Below are positions 32,516 through 41,945 of a stretch of DNA of 64,000 nucleotides, in pieces. Source of the DNA: Bacteroidales bacterium (lineage in GTDB: Bacteria > Bacteroidota > Bacteroidia > Bacteroidales > UBA932). Where the stretch lies: the NCBI GenBank assembly GCA_017549505.1, contig JAFYUS010000026.1:27058-91057 (forward strand). Direction: 5' to 3'. The first letter of the stretch is position 1; every line of letters starts with the position of its first letter. The translations under genes were made by a program, and so were the position numbers. Below the pieces are notes generated by a model, which was given only the letters and a program-made list of their open reading frames with translations, was not told the DNA's origin and made no database searches.

Positions 32516-34114
32516 ATGAGAAAGACAGCGATTACAGTTATGCTGGCATTTGCAGCTATCACAGGATATGCGCAGAGTGCATACGACGGACTGCTATTCA
32601 GCGAAGACAATTATGAGGGGACGGCACGATCTGTCGCAATGGGCAACGCCTTCACCGCACTGGGAGGTGACCTGGGTTCGATAACCCTTAACCCTGCCGG
32701 AAGCGCAGTGGCAGGATATTCACAGTTCACCATCACCCCGGGAATGACATTCTCCGCATCTACAGCGCAGGGAGTGTCTCCTTTCGATGACGGAACACTT
32801 CCATATTTCGAAAACAGGATGGAAAGCAGGATGTCATCATTCAGCATTCCTAACATGGGTCTGACATTGAACTGGGATTCCGGACGCACATCGGGTCTCA
32901 AGAACGTCACATTCGGATTCATAGCGAACAAAAGCGCCGACTTCAGCCAGGACGTATACGCAAAGGGACTTAATTCTACAACCACATTCATGGGAGCCAT
33001 GGCAGTTGAAGCAAACGGTTATCTTGCGAGCGACCTCAACTCATCCGGTGCATACGACTATTATCCTTGGAGTACTGTGATGGGATACCAGAGCGGCATG
33101 ATCAGCACCTTCGGTGGCAATGATGACGAATATGTCGGAGCAAGCGAGCTTGTATTCGACAATGGAGACATCGTACTTGGAGGAGACATCGAGCAGAAAT
33201 ACGGAAGAAGAGTGACAGGAGGCAAACATGACTATCTCTTCAACCTTGGAGGAAACATCTCTGACTTCCTCTATATCGGAGCCAACATAGGAATCACATC
33301 CCTTGATTACGGATATGACGAGTATTTCAAGGAAGAGGCCGTGGATCCTGCAGACTTTGAGATTGCTCTGGATAATGGAGAATATATGTATTTCAGCCAG
33401 ATGAAATACCGCTACTGGTATTCGGCGGAAGCTTCAGGAATATATGCAAAGATCGGAGCTATCCTTACACCGGGATACGGTCTCCGCATCGGAGCCGCAA
33501 TCCAGACGCCTACCACAAATACTATTCTTGAAAGGTGGCAGTACAGCGGTTCTACCGAATTCACATCATCCGCTTACAACGGTTATGCAAACAGTCCGGA
33601 AGGAGAATACAGCTATGCATTCAACAGCCCGTTCAAGGCAAACCTCGGTGTTGCCTACACAGTCGGCAATTTCGCAATCCTGAGTGCCGATTATGAATAC
33701 TGCGACTACAGTCAGATGAAATTCATGGAGGAGTATGGTGGCAACAGCGATTATCTTGAAGAAGTGAACGGAGCCATAAAGGAGATATTCGGTGCGCAGA
33801 ACGTATGGCGTTTCGGAGCAGAGCTGAAGCTTGGAGCATTGGCATTGCGCGGAGGATACGGATTCTCGAATTCGCCTGAAAAGCACTTTACAGGTACATA
33901 CAGAAGCAACATGGCATTCGGCCTCGGTTACAGTTCAAAAGGTTCGTTCTTCGCTGATTTCGCCATCAGAAAGAACACCTACAACAACGAGTACTACATG
34001 CCATACGCCGATTACATCTTCAACGAAGATGACACCATCGCCGAACCAGTACCGGAACTCGTAATCACCCGTTCAGACTGGAAAGCCCTCCTGACCTTCG
34101 GCTGGCGCTTCTAA
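32516..34114 (+). CDS. OmpP1/FadL-family outer-membrane transport protein
   Basis: A 532-residue outer-membrane barrel with a signal peptide (MRKTAITVMLAFAAITGYA). The early motif GTARSVAMGNAFTALGGDLGSITLNPAGSA is typical of the Bacteroidota OmpP1/FadL/TodX group, often annotated as a hemin receptor. FadL-type barrels admit hydrophobic molecules such as fatty acids. The protein ends in WKALLTFGWRF, a canonical barrel-assembly signal. It is the second gene after the aromatic lipoprotein. The ligand is unknown. Confidence 0.8.
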   Translation: MRKTAITVMLAFAAITGYAQSAYDGLLFSEDNYEGTARSVAMGNAFTALGGDLGSITLNPAGSAVAGYSQFTITPGMTFSASTAQGVSPFDDGTLPYFENRMESRMSSFSIPNMGLTLNWDSGRTSGLKNVTFGFIANKSADFSQDVYAKGLNSTTTFMGAMAVEANGYLASDLNSSGAYDYYPWSTVMGYQSGMISTFGGNDDEYVGASELVFDNGDIVLGGDIEQKYGRRVTGGKHDYLFNLGGNISDFLYIGANIGITSLDYGYDEYFKEEAVDPADFEIALDNGEYMYFSQMKYRYWYSAEASGIYAKIGAILTPGYGLRIGAAIQTPTTNTILERWQYSGSTEFTSSAYNGYANSPEGEYSYAFNSPFKANLGVAYTVGNFAILSADYEYCDYSQMKFMEEYGGNSDYLEEVNGAIKEIFGAQNVWRFGAELKLGALALRGGYGFSNSPEKHFTGTYRSNMAFGLGYSSKGSFFADFAIRKNTYNNEYYMPYADYIFNEDDTIAEPVPELVITRSDWKALLTFGWRF

Positions 34115-34163
34115 ACCGCCACAGTAATGCAACTTACAAAACATTGAATAATAACAACTTACA

Positions 34164-34199
34164 CAAAGTGCGTGCCACCATTGGGGAGCACGCACTTTG
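34164..34199 (+). terminator. Hairpin terminator after the porin-like gene
   Basis: A perfect 12-base-pair stem (34164-34175 with 34188-34199) with a 12-base loop, 50 bases after the stop codon. Confidence 0.65.
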
Positions 34200-34240
34200 C
34201 ATATAACCCTATAAATCAACAACTTATAAAACGCACAAAA

Positions 34241-34382
34241 GCCGAAAGCCCCGCTGCGCTTTAGCGAGAAGCTGTTCTAAAAAACGGAAGGCCCCCGCAG
34301 CGCTTTAGTGAAAAGTATATAAGATAATAAAAGTAACTGCTAACGCAGTTGACATGCCACCCCCGGCTGCGCAAAGCGAAAA
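34241..34382. repeat. Three imperfect copies of a GC-rich intergenic repeat
   Basis: Units at 34241-34270, 34285-34314 and 34356-34382 share the pattern (gcc)cccgc-gcgctttagcgaaaag with substitutions. They are GC-rich islands in AT-rich spacer DNA and look like decayed copies of a dispersed repeat. Confidence 0.5.
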
Positions 34383-34387
34383 GGGTA

Positions 34388-34467
34388 ATAAAAACTGAAG
34401 GCCCGCATCTAAGAGAAGCATTTTCCCAAATCTTCTGCTTCTCGTGATGCGGGCCTTCAGTTTTTAT
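34388..34467. terminator. Large bidirectional hairpin terminator between the porin-like gene and infB
   Basis: A perfect 22-base-pair outer stem (34388-34409 with 34446-34467) holds an inner 8-base-pair stem (34413-34420 with 34436-34443). The ends are AT-rich (ataaaaactg/cagtttttat), giving a T tract on either strand. It terminates infB on the minus strand, 10 bases after the stop. Confidence 0.85.
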
Positions 34468-34476
34468 CAGAACAAC

Positions 34477-37281
34477 TTAGAGCGTCCTCTTGATCTCTTC
34501 GATAGTATAAGCCTCGACAACGTCTCCGATCTTGATATCATTGTAGCCCTGGATGTTAAGACCGCAGTCCTGACCCATAGCAACCTCCTTGACATCATCC
34601 TTGAATCTCTTGAGAGAACCGAGTTCACCGGTGTAAACCACGATACCGTTACGGATCACGCGCACCTTGGCAGTTCTCTGAAGCTTACCTTCGCGTACGA
34701 TACATCCTGCGATAGTACCTACCTTAGATATCTTGAATGTCTCCTGAACCTCAGCAGTAGCAGTAACAACCTCCTTCTGCTCCGGCTCAAGCATACCCTC
34801 GATACCGCTCTTGAGTTCGTTGATACAGTCGTAGATGACAGAGTAGAGACGGATCTCGATCTCCTCCTTCTCTGCAAGCTTACGTGCCGAAGGCATAGGG
34901 CGCACCTGGAAACCGATGATGATCGCATCTGAAGCTGCTGCCAGAAGGATATCCGACTCTGAAATTGCACCCACGGCCTTGTGGATCACGTTCACGCGAA
35001 CTTCCTCGGTAGAGAGTTTGATGATAGAGTCTGAGAGAGCCTCGACTGAACCGTCCACGTCTCCCTTGACGATGACATTGAGCTCCTTGAAGTTTCCGAT
35101 AGCGATACGACGACCGATCTCCTCGAGAGTCATATGCTTCTGGGTCTTGATACCCTGGATACGGATGAGCTGCTCACGCTTGTTGGCGATATCCTTCGCC
35201 TCCTTCTCATCAGCCATGATATTGAATGTCTCACCTGCTGTTGGCGCACCGTTAAGGCCGAGAACAGAAACCGGTGTCGAAGGTCCTGCCTCTTCCACCT
35301 TCTGTCCACGCTCGTTGAACATAGCCTTGACGCGACCGGTAAAGCATCCTGAAAGCATCACGTCACCTACGCGCATCGTTCCGTTCTGTACAAGAATGGT
35401 AGCAAGATATCCACGTCCCTTGTCGAGTGATGACTCGATGACTGCTCCTGAAGCCCTGCGGTTAGGGTTTGCCTTGAGTTCGAGCATCTCTGCCTCAAGA
35501 AGTACTTTCTCAAGAAGAAGGTCTACATTTATACCCTTCTTGGCTGAAATCTCCTGACACTGGTATTTTCCGCCCCAGTCTTCAACGAGGATATTCATGT
35601 TGGAAAGCTGCTCACGGATCTTGTCAGGGTTTGCACCAGGCTTATCGATCTTATTGATTGCAAACACCATAGGGACACCTGCTGCCTGTGCATGGTTGAT
35701 CGCCTCTATGGTCTGAGGCATTATGCAGTCATCGGCTGCGATGATGATGATTGCTACGTCGGTCATCTTTGCACCACGGGCACGCATCGCCGTAAAGGCC
35801 TCGTGACCAGGGGTATCAAGGAATGTGATTCTCTGACCATCAGGAAGTTCCACATGATATGCACCGATGTGCTGTGTGATACCACCTGCCTCACCTGCGA
35901 TTACATTAGCGTTACGGATATGGTCAAGGAGGGATGTCTTACCATGGTCTACGTGACCCATGACAGTAATGACAGGAGGTCTTGCAACGAGATCGTCATC
36001 AGTATCCTCCGCCTCGCCCTGAGCGATGGCATCAGTAAGGTTTGCCGTAACGAATTCAACCTCATATCCGAACTCTTCTGCCACGAGCACAAGTGTCTCT
36101 GCATCAAGGCGCTGGTTGATGGACACCATCATACCAAGACTCATACATGCAGCAATGACCTTTGTCACAGGTGTATTGTTCATAAGAGTAGCGAGGTCGT
36201 TTACCGTCACGAACTCAGTTACCTTAAGCACCTTCTGCTCAAGCTGCTGCATCTCCATCTCCTCCTGCATCCTCTGTGATGCAGCTTCTCTCTTCTCCTT
36301 CCTGTGCTTTGCTCCGAAGTTGCTCTTCTTGCCTTCATTCATGCGGGCATATGTCTCCTTGATCTGCTTCTGGATCTCCTTCTGCATCTCTTCCTGTTCA
36401 GCCTCAGTCATAGGCTTGAACTTGTCACCTCCGCGGTCGCGGCGGCTCTTCTTGTCCTTCTTGCCTGCTCCCTGCTGCTGTTGAGCATTAGGATGGTTCT
36501 TGTCCTTCTTATCCTTCTTGCCACCGTTGTTGGATGCATCTACCTTTGTGACATCCACCTTCTGGGTAGCTTCCTTGCCTATTCTTTCTCTCTTCTTCTT
36601 TTTCTTCTTCTTGTCGAACTGAGAGAGGTCGATCTTATCGACAACCTTAGGGCCGGCAAGTCTCTCCACCTCTACCCTTACCTCACGCGGCTCTGCCGGA
36701 ACGGCAGGAGCGGGAGCTGGTACCGGAGCAGGCTCCGGTACAGGAGCCGGTGCAGGCACCGGTTCTGGTGCAGGCTCCGGAGCTGGAGCTGGAGCCGGGG
36801 CAGGAGCTGGAGCTGGTTCCGGCTTCTCTTCAACAGGTGCTGGAGCCGGTTTCTTCTTATCGAAACGGGAAAGATCGATCTTGTCAATGACCTTTGGTCC
36901 TGCAACTGTCCTTGGCTCTTCAGCCTGTACAGGCGCAGGTGCCGGTTTCTCTACAGGAGCCGGCTCTGACGGTCTTTCCTCATTAAGTGTATTGCTCTTG
37001 ATGACGACCTCTCTTTCCGGTACATCATCCTCTTCCGCCTCAGGTTTCTTTCTCGAACCCATCTCGATGATCTCCTTGAGTTTGATCGTAACCTTCTCCG
37101 AATCCCTCTTAAGTTTCTGGTCTTCACCGAACTTAGCCTCGATAGCCGGAAGATACTCATCCGACACCTTTGCGTTCGGATTCATCTCCACACCAGCTCC
37201 CTGCTCGTTGAGGAAGTCAACGAGTCGTGCAAGTCCGATGCTGAATTGCTTTGTAAGTTTACTTAATCTGATTTCTGCCAT
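34477..37281 (-). CDS. infB: Translation initiation factor IF-2
   Basis: A 934-residue GTPase that brings initiator tRNA to the ribosome. The N-terminal IF2_N domain (1-55, [20 protein letters not shown]) is followed by a long disordered linker with a Pro-Ala-Glu-rich tract (about 143-200) and a Lys-rich stretch. The G domain begins about residue 440 (GHVDHGKTS, then DTPGHEAF and NKIDKPGA). Domains II, C1 and C2 complete it. The linker is long and low in complexity, as in other Bacteroidota. It is the last gene of the rimP-nusA-infB operon, 21 bases after nusA. Confidence 0.97.
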   Translation of the reverse strand: MAEIRLSKLTKQFSIGLARLVDFLNEQGAGVEMNPNAKVSDEYLPAIEAKFGEDQKLKRDSEKVTIKLKEIIEMGSRKKPEAEEDDVPEREVVIKSNTLNEERPSEPAPVEKPAPAPVQAEEPRTVAGPKVIDKIDLSRFDKKKPAPAPVEEKPEPAPAPAPAPAPAPEPAPEPVPAPAPVPEPAPVPAPAPAVPAEPREVRVEVERLAGPKVVDKIDLSQFDKKKKKKKRERIGKEATQKVDVTKVDASNNGGKKDKKDKNHPNAQQQQGAGKKDKKSRRDRGGDKFKPMTEAEQEEMQKEIQKQIKETYARMNEGKKSNFGAKHRKEKREAASQRMQEEMEMQQLEQKVLKVTEFVTVNDLATLMNNTPVTKVIAACMSLGMMVSINQRLDAETLVLVAEEFGYEVEFVTANLTDAIAQGEAEDTDDDLVARPPVITVMGHVDHGKTSLLDHIRNANVIAGEAGGITQHIGAYHVELPDGQRITFLDTPGHEAFTAMRARGAKMTDVAIIIIAADDCIMPQTIEAINHAQAAGVPMVFAINKIDKPGANPDKIREQLSNMNILVEDWGGKYQCQEISAKKGINVDLLLEKVLLEAEMLELKANPNRRASGAVIESSLDKGRGYLATILVQNGTMRVGDVMLSGCFTGRVKAMFNERGQKVEEAGPSTPVSVLGLNGAPTAGETFNIMADEKEAKDIANKREQLIRIQGIKTQKHMTLEEIGRRIAIGNFKELNVIVKGDVDGSVEALSDSIIKLSTEEVRVNVIHKAVGAISESDILLAAASDAIIIGFQVRPMPSARKLAEKEEIEIRLYSVIYDCINELKSGIEGMLEPEQKEVVTATAEVQETFKISKVGTIAGCIVREGKLQRTAKVRVIRNGIVVYTGELGSLKRFKDDVKEVAMGQDCGLNIQGYNDIKIGDVVEAYTIEEIKRTL

Positions 37282-37302
37282 ATATTGTCTAGCCCTTTGT
37301 CA

Positions 37303-38556
37303 TTATTCTTCGTCTTCAAACTCAGCACGGAGTATGTCAAGAACCTCCTCTACTGTCTCATCCTCGAGGTCAGCCCTCTTGGCGATGTCTTCTGGAGAAA
37401 GTGCAAGAACACTCTTGGCTGTATCACATCCGATATTCTGGAGTTTCTCGATGATCCAGTCTTCGATGACATCATTGAAGTCAACGAGAAGTACATCCTC
37501 TTCCTCCTCATCGATCTCATCCTTCGGAAGTTCTCTCCACACCTCGATTTCCTTTCCTACGAGCATACCTGCAAGTCTGATGTTGCATCCGCCCTTACCG
37601 ATACCCTTCTTGACCTCGTCAGGAAGCATGTATACCTTGATCTTCTCTTCCTCAGGACCGCCAAGAACAATTGACGAAATCTTTGCAGGACTGAGAGCTC
37701 TCTGGATAAGGAGCTGGGTGTTGCTTGTCCACTGAAGGACATCGATGTTCTCGTTACGGAGCTCGCGGACGATTCCGATGATACGGGATCCCTTCACACC
37801 GATACATGCTCCGATAGGATCGATCCTCTCGTCGTATGACTCAACCGCAACCTTGGCACGCTCGCCCGGTACACGTACAACCTTCTTGATTGTGATGAGG
37901 CCGTCATAGATTTCAGGAACTTCCTGCTCGAAGAGCTTCTCGAGGAACTCAGGAGTTGTTCTTGAAAGGACGATGTAAGGAGTGGTGTTGTTCTTCATTT
38001 CCACACTCTTGATGATAGCCCTTACAGTATCGTTCTTCTTGAAGTGCTCTCCAGGGATCTGCTCTGACTTAGGAAGGCGGAGTTCGTTTCCATCCTCGTC
38101 AAGGATAAGCACTTCCTTAGCCCATGTCTGGTAAACCTCACCTGTGAAGATCTCACCGATCTTTCCTACATACTTGTTGTAAAGGTTTGCCTTCTCGATA
38201 TCCATGATGCGGCCCTGAAGGTTCTGACGGATGTTCAGGATACCTCTACGGCCGAAATCCTTAAGCTCGATCTTCTTTGCGAATGTCTCGCCTACTTCAT
38301 AATCGTCATCCTCGAGGTCCTCGAGAGCGATCTGTGTATTTGGATCCTCTACTTCCTCAACCACTTCCCTGTTCCAATAGATCTCGCAGTCACCCTTGTC
38401 GATATTGATGATGATGTCGAAGTTATCTGCTGATCCATAAGTCTTTATAATCTGAGTTCTGAACACATCTTCCAGTACGCCCATCATCGTAGCCCTGTCG
38501 ATGTTCTTCTGGTTCTTGAACTCTGCAAAAGCATCTTTAAGTCCGATCTTTTCCAT
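37303..38556 (-). CDS. nusA: Transcription termination/antitermination factor NusA
   Basis: A 417-residue RNA-polymerase-binding factor. The N-terminal domain (1-130) carries polymerase binding; an S1 domain follows (about 135-205, GEIFTGEVYQTWAKEVLILDEDG) and then two KH domains (about 230-345, IDPIGACIGVKGSRI, GIGKGGCNIRLAGML). A short acidic C-terminal tail (ILRAEFEDEE) replaces the repeats of the E. coli protein. It stands 18 bases after rimP, in the conserved rimP-nusA-infB order. Confidence 0.96.
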   Translation of the reverse strand: MEKIGLKDAFAEFKNQKNIDRATMMGVLEDVFRTQIIKTYGSADNFDIIINIDKGDCEIYWNREVVEEVEDPNTQIALEDLEDDDYEVGETFAKKIELKDFGRRGILNIRQNLQGRIMDIEKANLYNKYVGKIGEIFTGEVYQTWAKEVLILDEDGNELRLPKSEQIPGEHFKKNDTVRAIIKSVEMKNNTTPYIVLSRTTPEFLEKLFEQEVPEIYDGLITIKKVVRVPGERAKVAVESYDERIDPIGACIGVKGSRIIGIVRELRNENIDVLQWTSNTQLLIQRALSPAKISSIVLGGPEEEKIKVYMLPDEVKKGIGKGGCNIRLAGMLVGKEIEVWRELPKDEIDEEEEDVLLVDFNDVIEDWIIEKLQNIGCDTAKSVLALSPEDIAKRADLEDETVEEVLDILRAEFEDEE

Positions 38557-38574
38557 TTGTGTTTATGTTTTTTA

Positions 38575-39048
38575 TTATTTGAATTCAATGTATGGTCTTA
38601 CAGCATTGACCTGATCCATGGTATAACGGTCCACGTGCTCGACAATCTCCTTCTTCTTCTTTCCCTCCACGGCTTCCTTGGCAGAATACTTCAGAGTTAT
38701 GCTCTCCTGATCCGCCGCCTCAAGGACAGCCACCATCTTCTTTCCCCCCTTCAGAAGGACTTCCACCTTGGTTCCCACAGCCTTGACGAACTGACGGAAC
38801 ACCTTGAAAGGCTGGTCCAGACCTGCAGAGCTTACAGTAAGGGAGTAGTCCTCCGTCTCACGGTCAAACTTAGTCTCGAAATATCTGCTGAGCGAAACAC
38901 AGTCATCAAGTTCGATTGTTCCCTCCTCCGACTCTATCGTAAGGATAATATCATTATCTTTGCTGACCGAAACGTCAACAATGAAGCACCCGCGTGCAAC
39001 GATTTCATCGTTGATTGCATCTATTATTACCGAAGCGTTCATTTTCAC
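38575..39048 (-). CDS. rimP: Ribosome maturation factor RimP
   Basis: A 157-residue protein needed for 30S subunit assembly. The SLSRYFETKFDRETEDYSLTVSSAGLDQPFK segment (about 50-80) is the RimP signature around the domain boundary, followed by the SH3-like C-terminal half. It is the first gene of the nusA-infB operon, with a consensus promoter at 39107-39136 on the minus strand and a 7-8 base-pair G/C hairpin in its leader. Confidence 0.93.
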   Translation of the reverse strand: MKMNASVIIDAINDEIVARGCFIVDVSVSKDNDIILTIESEEGTIELDDCVSLSRYFETKFDRETEDYSLTVSSAGLDQPFKVFRQFVKAVGTKVEVLLKGGKKMVAVLEAADQESITLKYSAKEAVEGKKKKEIVEHVDRYTMDQVNAVRPYIEFK

Positions 39049-39070
39049 TTTGTGTCAATGCATAAAATAA

Positions 39071-39088
39071 GGGGGCAACCTTGCCCCC
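39071..39088 (-). promoter_or_regulatory. Hairpin in the rimP-nusA-infB leader
   Basis: A gggggca/tgccccc stem (39071-39077 with 39082-39088) with a four-base loop sits between the promoter and the rimP start, 23 bases before the ATG. It could pause transcription or protect the 5' end. NusA control of its own operon is known in other bacteria, but nothing here proves it. Confidence 0.35.
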
Positions 39089-39106
39089 TGAATCATTCTC
39101 ACGGTG

Positions 39107-39136
39107 CAAATGTACGAATAAAATAAGAATAACGCA
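39107..39136 (-). promoter_or_regulatory. Promoter of rimP-nusA-infB: TTG (39134-39136), 19 bp, TACATTTG (39107-39114)
   Basis: On the minus strand both elements match the Bacteroidota consensus exactly with a 19-base spacer. It lies in the divergent region with lpxD. Confidence 0.75.
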
Positions 39137-39163
39137 AATTATTGAACCTGAACCTTCAATATC

Positions 39164-40153
39164 ATGGAATTCAAAGCAAGGGAAATTGCTGAAATACTGA
39201 ACGGCACGGTGGAAGGAAACCCTGAAGCCATTGTAACGACATTCGCCCGCATCGAAAGCGGCAAGCCGGGAGCGATATGCTTCTTCGCAAATCCGAAATA
39301 CGAGCACTACGTGTACAAGTGCAAGGCAGACGTGATAATCGTCAACAAGACTTTTGAACCTAAGGAACCTGTATCGGCCACAATGGTACGGGTCGATGAT
39401 TCATACGCAGCAGTAGCTGCACTTCTTGACTACGTGACCGCAAAGAAGCGTTCATACAGAAGGCACAGAGGTTGCAGAAGCCGTGTAAGATGGAGCGCAA
39501 AGCTCGGAAAGAAGGTATATGTAGGTGATTTTGCATACATCGGAAGAAAGGCCGTGATCGGAGACTGTACAAAGATTTATGAAAGCGCATACATCGGAGA
39601 CGATGTGAAGATCGGATCGTACTGCACCATCTATCCGGGAGTACGCATCTACCCGGGAATGGTCATCGGAGACAGGGTCACCATCCACGCCAACGCAGTC
39701 ATCGGAGCGGACGGATTCGGTTTTGCTCCTCTCGAAGACGGTACATGGAAAAAGATAGAGCACACAGGCAACGTCATCATCGAAGATGATGTGGAAATCG
39801 GAGCCAACGCATGTATCGACAAGTCCCAGATGGGATCGACGGTCGTAAAGAAGGGCACGAAGATCGACAATCTATGTCAGATTGCCCACAATGTGGAGGT
39901 CGGACCGAATACGGTGATGGCGGCAATGTCAGGAATCGCAGGTTCATCGAAGGTCGGCGAACACTGTATAATCGGAGGTCAGGTAGGTATCGCCGGACAC
40001 CTCACCGTAGCCGACAACACTTCCTTCGGAGCGCAGACAGGACTGATATCCAATGTAAAGACACCGGGACAGTCATATTTCGGTACTCCGGGTATTCCTT
40101 ACATGGAATACATGAGAAGCTACGCAGCGTTCAAGAAAGCAGGTAAAAAGTAG
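39164..40153 (+). CDS. lpxD: UDP-3-O-acylglucosamine N-acyltransferase LpxD
   Basis: A 329-residue lipid A enzyme that adds the second acyl chain to UDP-3-O-acylglucosamine. The N-terminal uridine-binding domain (1-95, with CFFANPKYEHYVYKCKADVIIV) is followed by a left-handed beta-helix of hexapeptide repeats. The catalytic His is in HTGNVIIEDDVEIGANACID or QIAHNVEVG. Residues about 96-109 read SYRRHRGCRSRVRW, a strongly basic stretch not expected here. The next frame over the same bases reads VHTEGTEVAEAV, which looks more natural. A pair of compensating one-base indels is therefore possible. It heads the lpxD-lpxC-lpxA cluster. Confidence 0.93.
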   Translation: MEFKAREIAEILNGTVEGNPEAIVTTFARIESGKPGAICFFANPKYEHYVYKCKADVIIVNKTFEPKEPVSATMVRVDDSYAAVAALLDYVTAKKRSYRRHRGCRSRVRWSAKLGKKVYVGDFAYIGRKAVIGDCTKIYESAYIGDDVKIGSYCTIYPGVRIYPGMVIGDRVTIHANAVIGADGFGFAPLEDGTWKKIEHTGNVIIEDDVEIGANACIDKSQMGSTVVKKGTKIDNLCQIAHNVEVGPNTVMAAMSGIAGSSKVGEHCIIGGQVGIAGHLTVADNTSFGAQTGLISNVKTPGQSYFGTPGIPYMEYMRSYAAFKKAGKK

Positions 40154-40173
40154 TGATATAGAAAAAATTTAAC

Positions 40174-40181
40174 TATCTTTG
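40174..40181 (+). promoter_or_regulatory. -7 element TATCTTTG for lpxC
   Basis: Exact TAnnTTTG match. Transcription would start near 40188, which rules out the upstream TTG at 40192 as a sensible start and supports the ATG at 40216. Confidence 0.6.
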
Positions 40182-40215
40182 CAGGCTGATTTTGAAAAAA
40201 GAGGACACTATCATA

Positions 40216-41118
40216 ATGCAATTGCAACAGACACTTAAGAAATGCTACTCGTTCGAGGGGAAAGGACTTCATACAGGAAGAGTGGCAAAGATGACGATAA
40301 AACCTGCCCCGGCTGACACCGGAATCAGGTTCAGAAGGACAGACATAGGCGAAGATGCTTATGTGCCTGCATTGGCGGAGAATGTATCCAGCACTGCCAG
40401 AAGCACTACCATTTCATGCGGAGAAGCATCAGTGATGACGATAGAACACGTTCTGTCTGCACTTACCGGAATGGGAGTAGACAATGCCATCATCGACATT
40501 GACAATGTGGAAGTACCGATTCTGGACGGCAGCGCCAAGCCATATATAGATGCCATCTGGCATGACGGATTCGAGACCCAGGATGCTCCAAGAAGATATA
40601 TCGAGCTCAAGGAGGCCGTAGAGATCCATAACGAAAAAGGTTCCATAGTACGCATTGAATCTGCCGAGGAGTTCTCATACGACATAAAGATCGACTTCAA
40701 CTCCAGGGTTCTCGGAATACAGCATGCAGTATGGGATGACTCGACCGTATATGCCGAAGAGATCGGAACATGCAGGACATTCGTATTCTTCCATGAACTG
40801 GAATTCCTTTTCAACAACGGGCTGGTAAAGGGAGGTGATGTCGACAATGCGATCGTCATTGTTGAACATCCTGTTACCGACGAACAGGTCGACAGAATGT
40901 CAAGACTCTTCGATGTACCGGCTCTCAAAGTGCGCGAAGACGGCTACCTGAGCAATCTCGTGCTCCGTTTCAGCAACGAATGCGCAAGACACAAGCTTCT
41001 TGACCTTATCGGCGACCTCAGACTCTGCGGAGGCTTCCTCAAGGCAAAGGTCACTGCAGAAAAGGCAGGACACGGAATCAATACAACTGCGGCAAAAGCC
41101 GTAAGAGCATCACTCTAA
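40216..41118 (+). CDS. lpxC: UDP-3-O-acyl-N-acetylglucosamine deacetylase LpxC, without a FabZ fusion
   Basis: A 300-residue zinc enzyme carrying out the committed step of lipid A synthesis. The zinc ligands are visible: His in TIEHVLSALTG and the His/Asp pair in ECARHKLLDLIGDLRL; the catalytic Glu precedes the first as usual. The N-terminal GKGLHTG segment binds substrate. In most Bacteroidota LpxC is fused to a FabZ dehydratase (about 460 residues), but here the protein ends at the LpxC domain and lpxA starts 13 bases later. I chose the ATG at 40216 since the promoter ends at 40181 and an aagagga ribosome site precedes it. Confidence 0.93.
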   Translation: MQLQQTLKKCYSFEGKGLHTGRVAKMTIKPAPADTGIRFRRTDIGEDAYVPALAENVSSTARSTTISCGEASVMTIEHVLSALTGMGVDNAIIDIDNVEVPILDGSAKPYIDAIWHDGFETQDAPRRYIELKEAVEIHNEKGSIVRIESAEEFSYDIKIDFNSRVLGIQHAVWDDSTVYAEEIGTCRTFVFFHELEFLFNNGLVKGGDVDNAIVIVEHPVTDEQVDRMSRLFDVPALKVREDGYLSNLVLRFSNECARHKLLDLIGDLRLCGGFLKAKVTAEKAGHGINTTAAKAVRASL

Positions 41119-41131
41119 AACAGATAAAGAC

Positions 41132-41944
41132 ATGGCAAACATCCATCCTCTCGCAACCGTACATCCGAATGCAAAGCTCGGAGAAAATGTAGAAGTAGGA
41201 CCATACGCATATATCGAAGAACACGTCGAGATCGGAGACGGAAGCAAGATTCTTCCTCATGCAACTATCTTCAACTATGTAAAGATGGGCAAGAACTGCA
41301 CAGTGTTCCCTGGAGCAGTAATCGGAGCCATCCCTCAGGACCTCAAGTTTGACGGAGAGGTCACATATGTGGAGATCGGAGATAACGTGAACATACGCGA
41401 GTGTGCCACCATCAACCGCGGAACAAAGGCAAGCGGAAGAGGTGTCACAAAGATCGGCAACAACGTTCTCCTTATGTCATACACTCACGTTGCGCATGAC
41501 TGTACAGTAGGAAACAACTGTATCCTCGTAAGCTACGTTGGTATCGCAGGTGAGACTGATGTCGACGACTGGGCTACCATCGGAGGAAGCTCTGTAGCTC
41601 ACCAGTTCTCAAGGATAGGAAAGCATGCCTTCATCGGCGGCGGATGTAAAATCAACAAGGACGTTCCGCCATACATCCTCTGCGGACGTGATCCTCTCTC
41701 GTATGCAGGTGTCAACATCGTGGGACTCCGCAGAAGAGGCTTCACTTCTGATCAGATCCGCAGCATCAAGGATATGTACGACATCATCTACAGCAGCGGA
41801 AACAACTTCTCTGACGCTCTCGCAAAGATTGAGATAGGATTCCCTCAGTCAGAAGAAAGAGATACCATCATCGAGTTCATCCGCAACTCAAAGAGAGGTA
41901 TCATCAGAGGAGCCGATACCACAACAAAAGGCAGTATAGACTAA
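41132..41944 (+). CDS. lpxA: UDP-N-acetylglucosamine O-acyltransferase LpxA
   Basis: A 270-residue cytoplasmic trimeric enzyme that performs the first acylation of lipid A synthesis. It is a left-handed beta-helix of hexapeptide repeats, starting HPLATVHPNAKLGENVEVGP. The catalytic His lies in SYTHVAHDCTVGNNC (about residue 125). The C-terminal helical part (about 190-260, with NIVGLRRRGFTSDQI) is intact. It is 13 bases after lpxC and one base before the wbqC-like gene. Confidence 0.96.
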   Translation: MANIHPLATVHPNAKLGENVEVGPYAYIEEHVEIGDGSKILPHATIFNYVKMGKNCTVFPGAVIGAIPQDLKFDGEVTYVEIGDNVNIRECATINRGTKASGRGVTKIGNNVLLMSYTHVAHDCTVGNNCILVSYVGIAGETDVDDWATIGGSSVAHQFSRIGKHAFIGGGCKINKDVPPYILCGRDPLSYAGVNIVGLRRRGFTSDQIRSIKDMYDIIYSSGNNFSDALAKIEIGFPQSEERDTIIEFIRNSKRGIIRGADTTTKGSID

Positions 41945-41945
41945 A

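Larger units (their letters stand above)
34115..34476. other. 362-base intergenic stretch: two terminators and decayed repeats
   Basis: Lies between the convergent porin-like gene and infB. It has no open frame worth calling. From left to right it holds a 12-base-pair hairpin (34164-34199), three imperfect repeats of a gccccgctgcgctttagcga-type unit (34241-34270, 34285-34314, 34356-34382), a small aactgc/gcagtt hairpin (34335-34350) and a large bidirectional terminator (34388-34467). Confidence 0.7.

Noticed and set aside
34335-34350. Possible tRNA or small RNA in the gap before infB
   Set aside because: Only a 6-base-pair hairpin is present; no cloverleaf or T-loop sequence could be found.
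36304-36969. 221-codon plus-strand frame opposite infB
   Set aside because: It is the complement of the Lys- and Pro/Ala-rich IF-2 linker, giving Leu/Ser/Arg repeats without gene signals.
40192-40215. TTG start that would lengthen LpxC by eight residues
   Set aside because: It would lie within a few bases of the predicted transcription start; the ATG at 40216 has a ribosome site and matches the family N-terminus.
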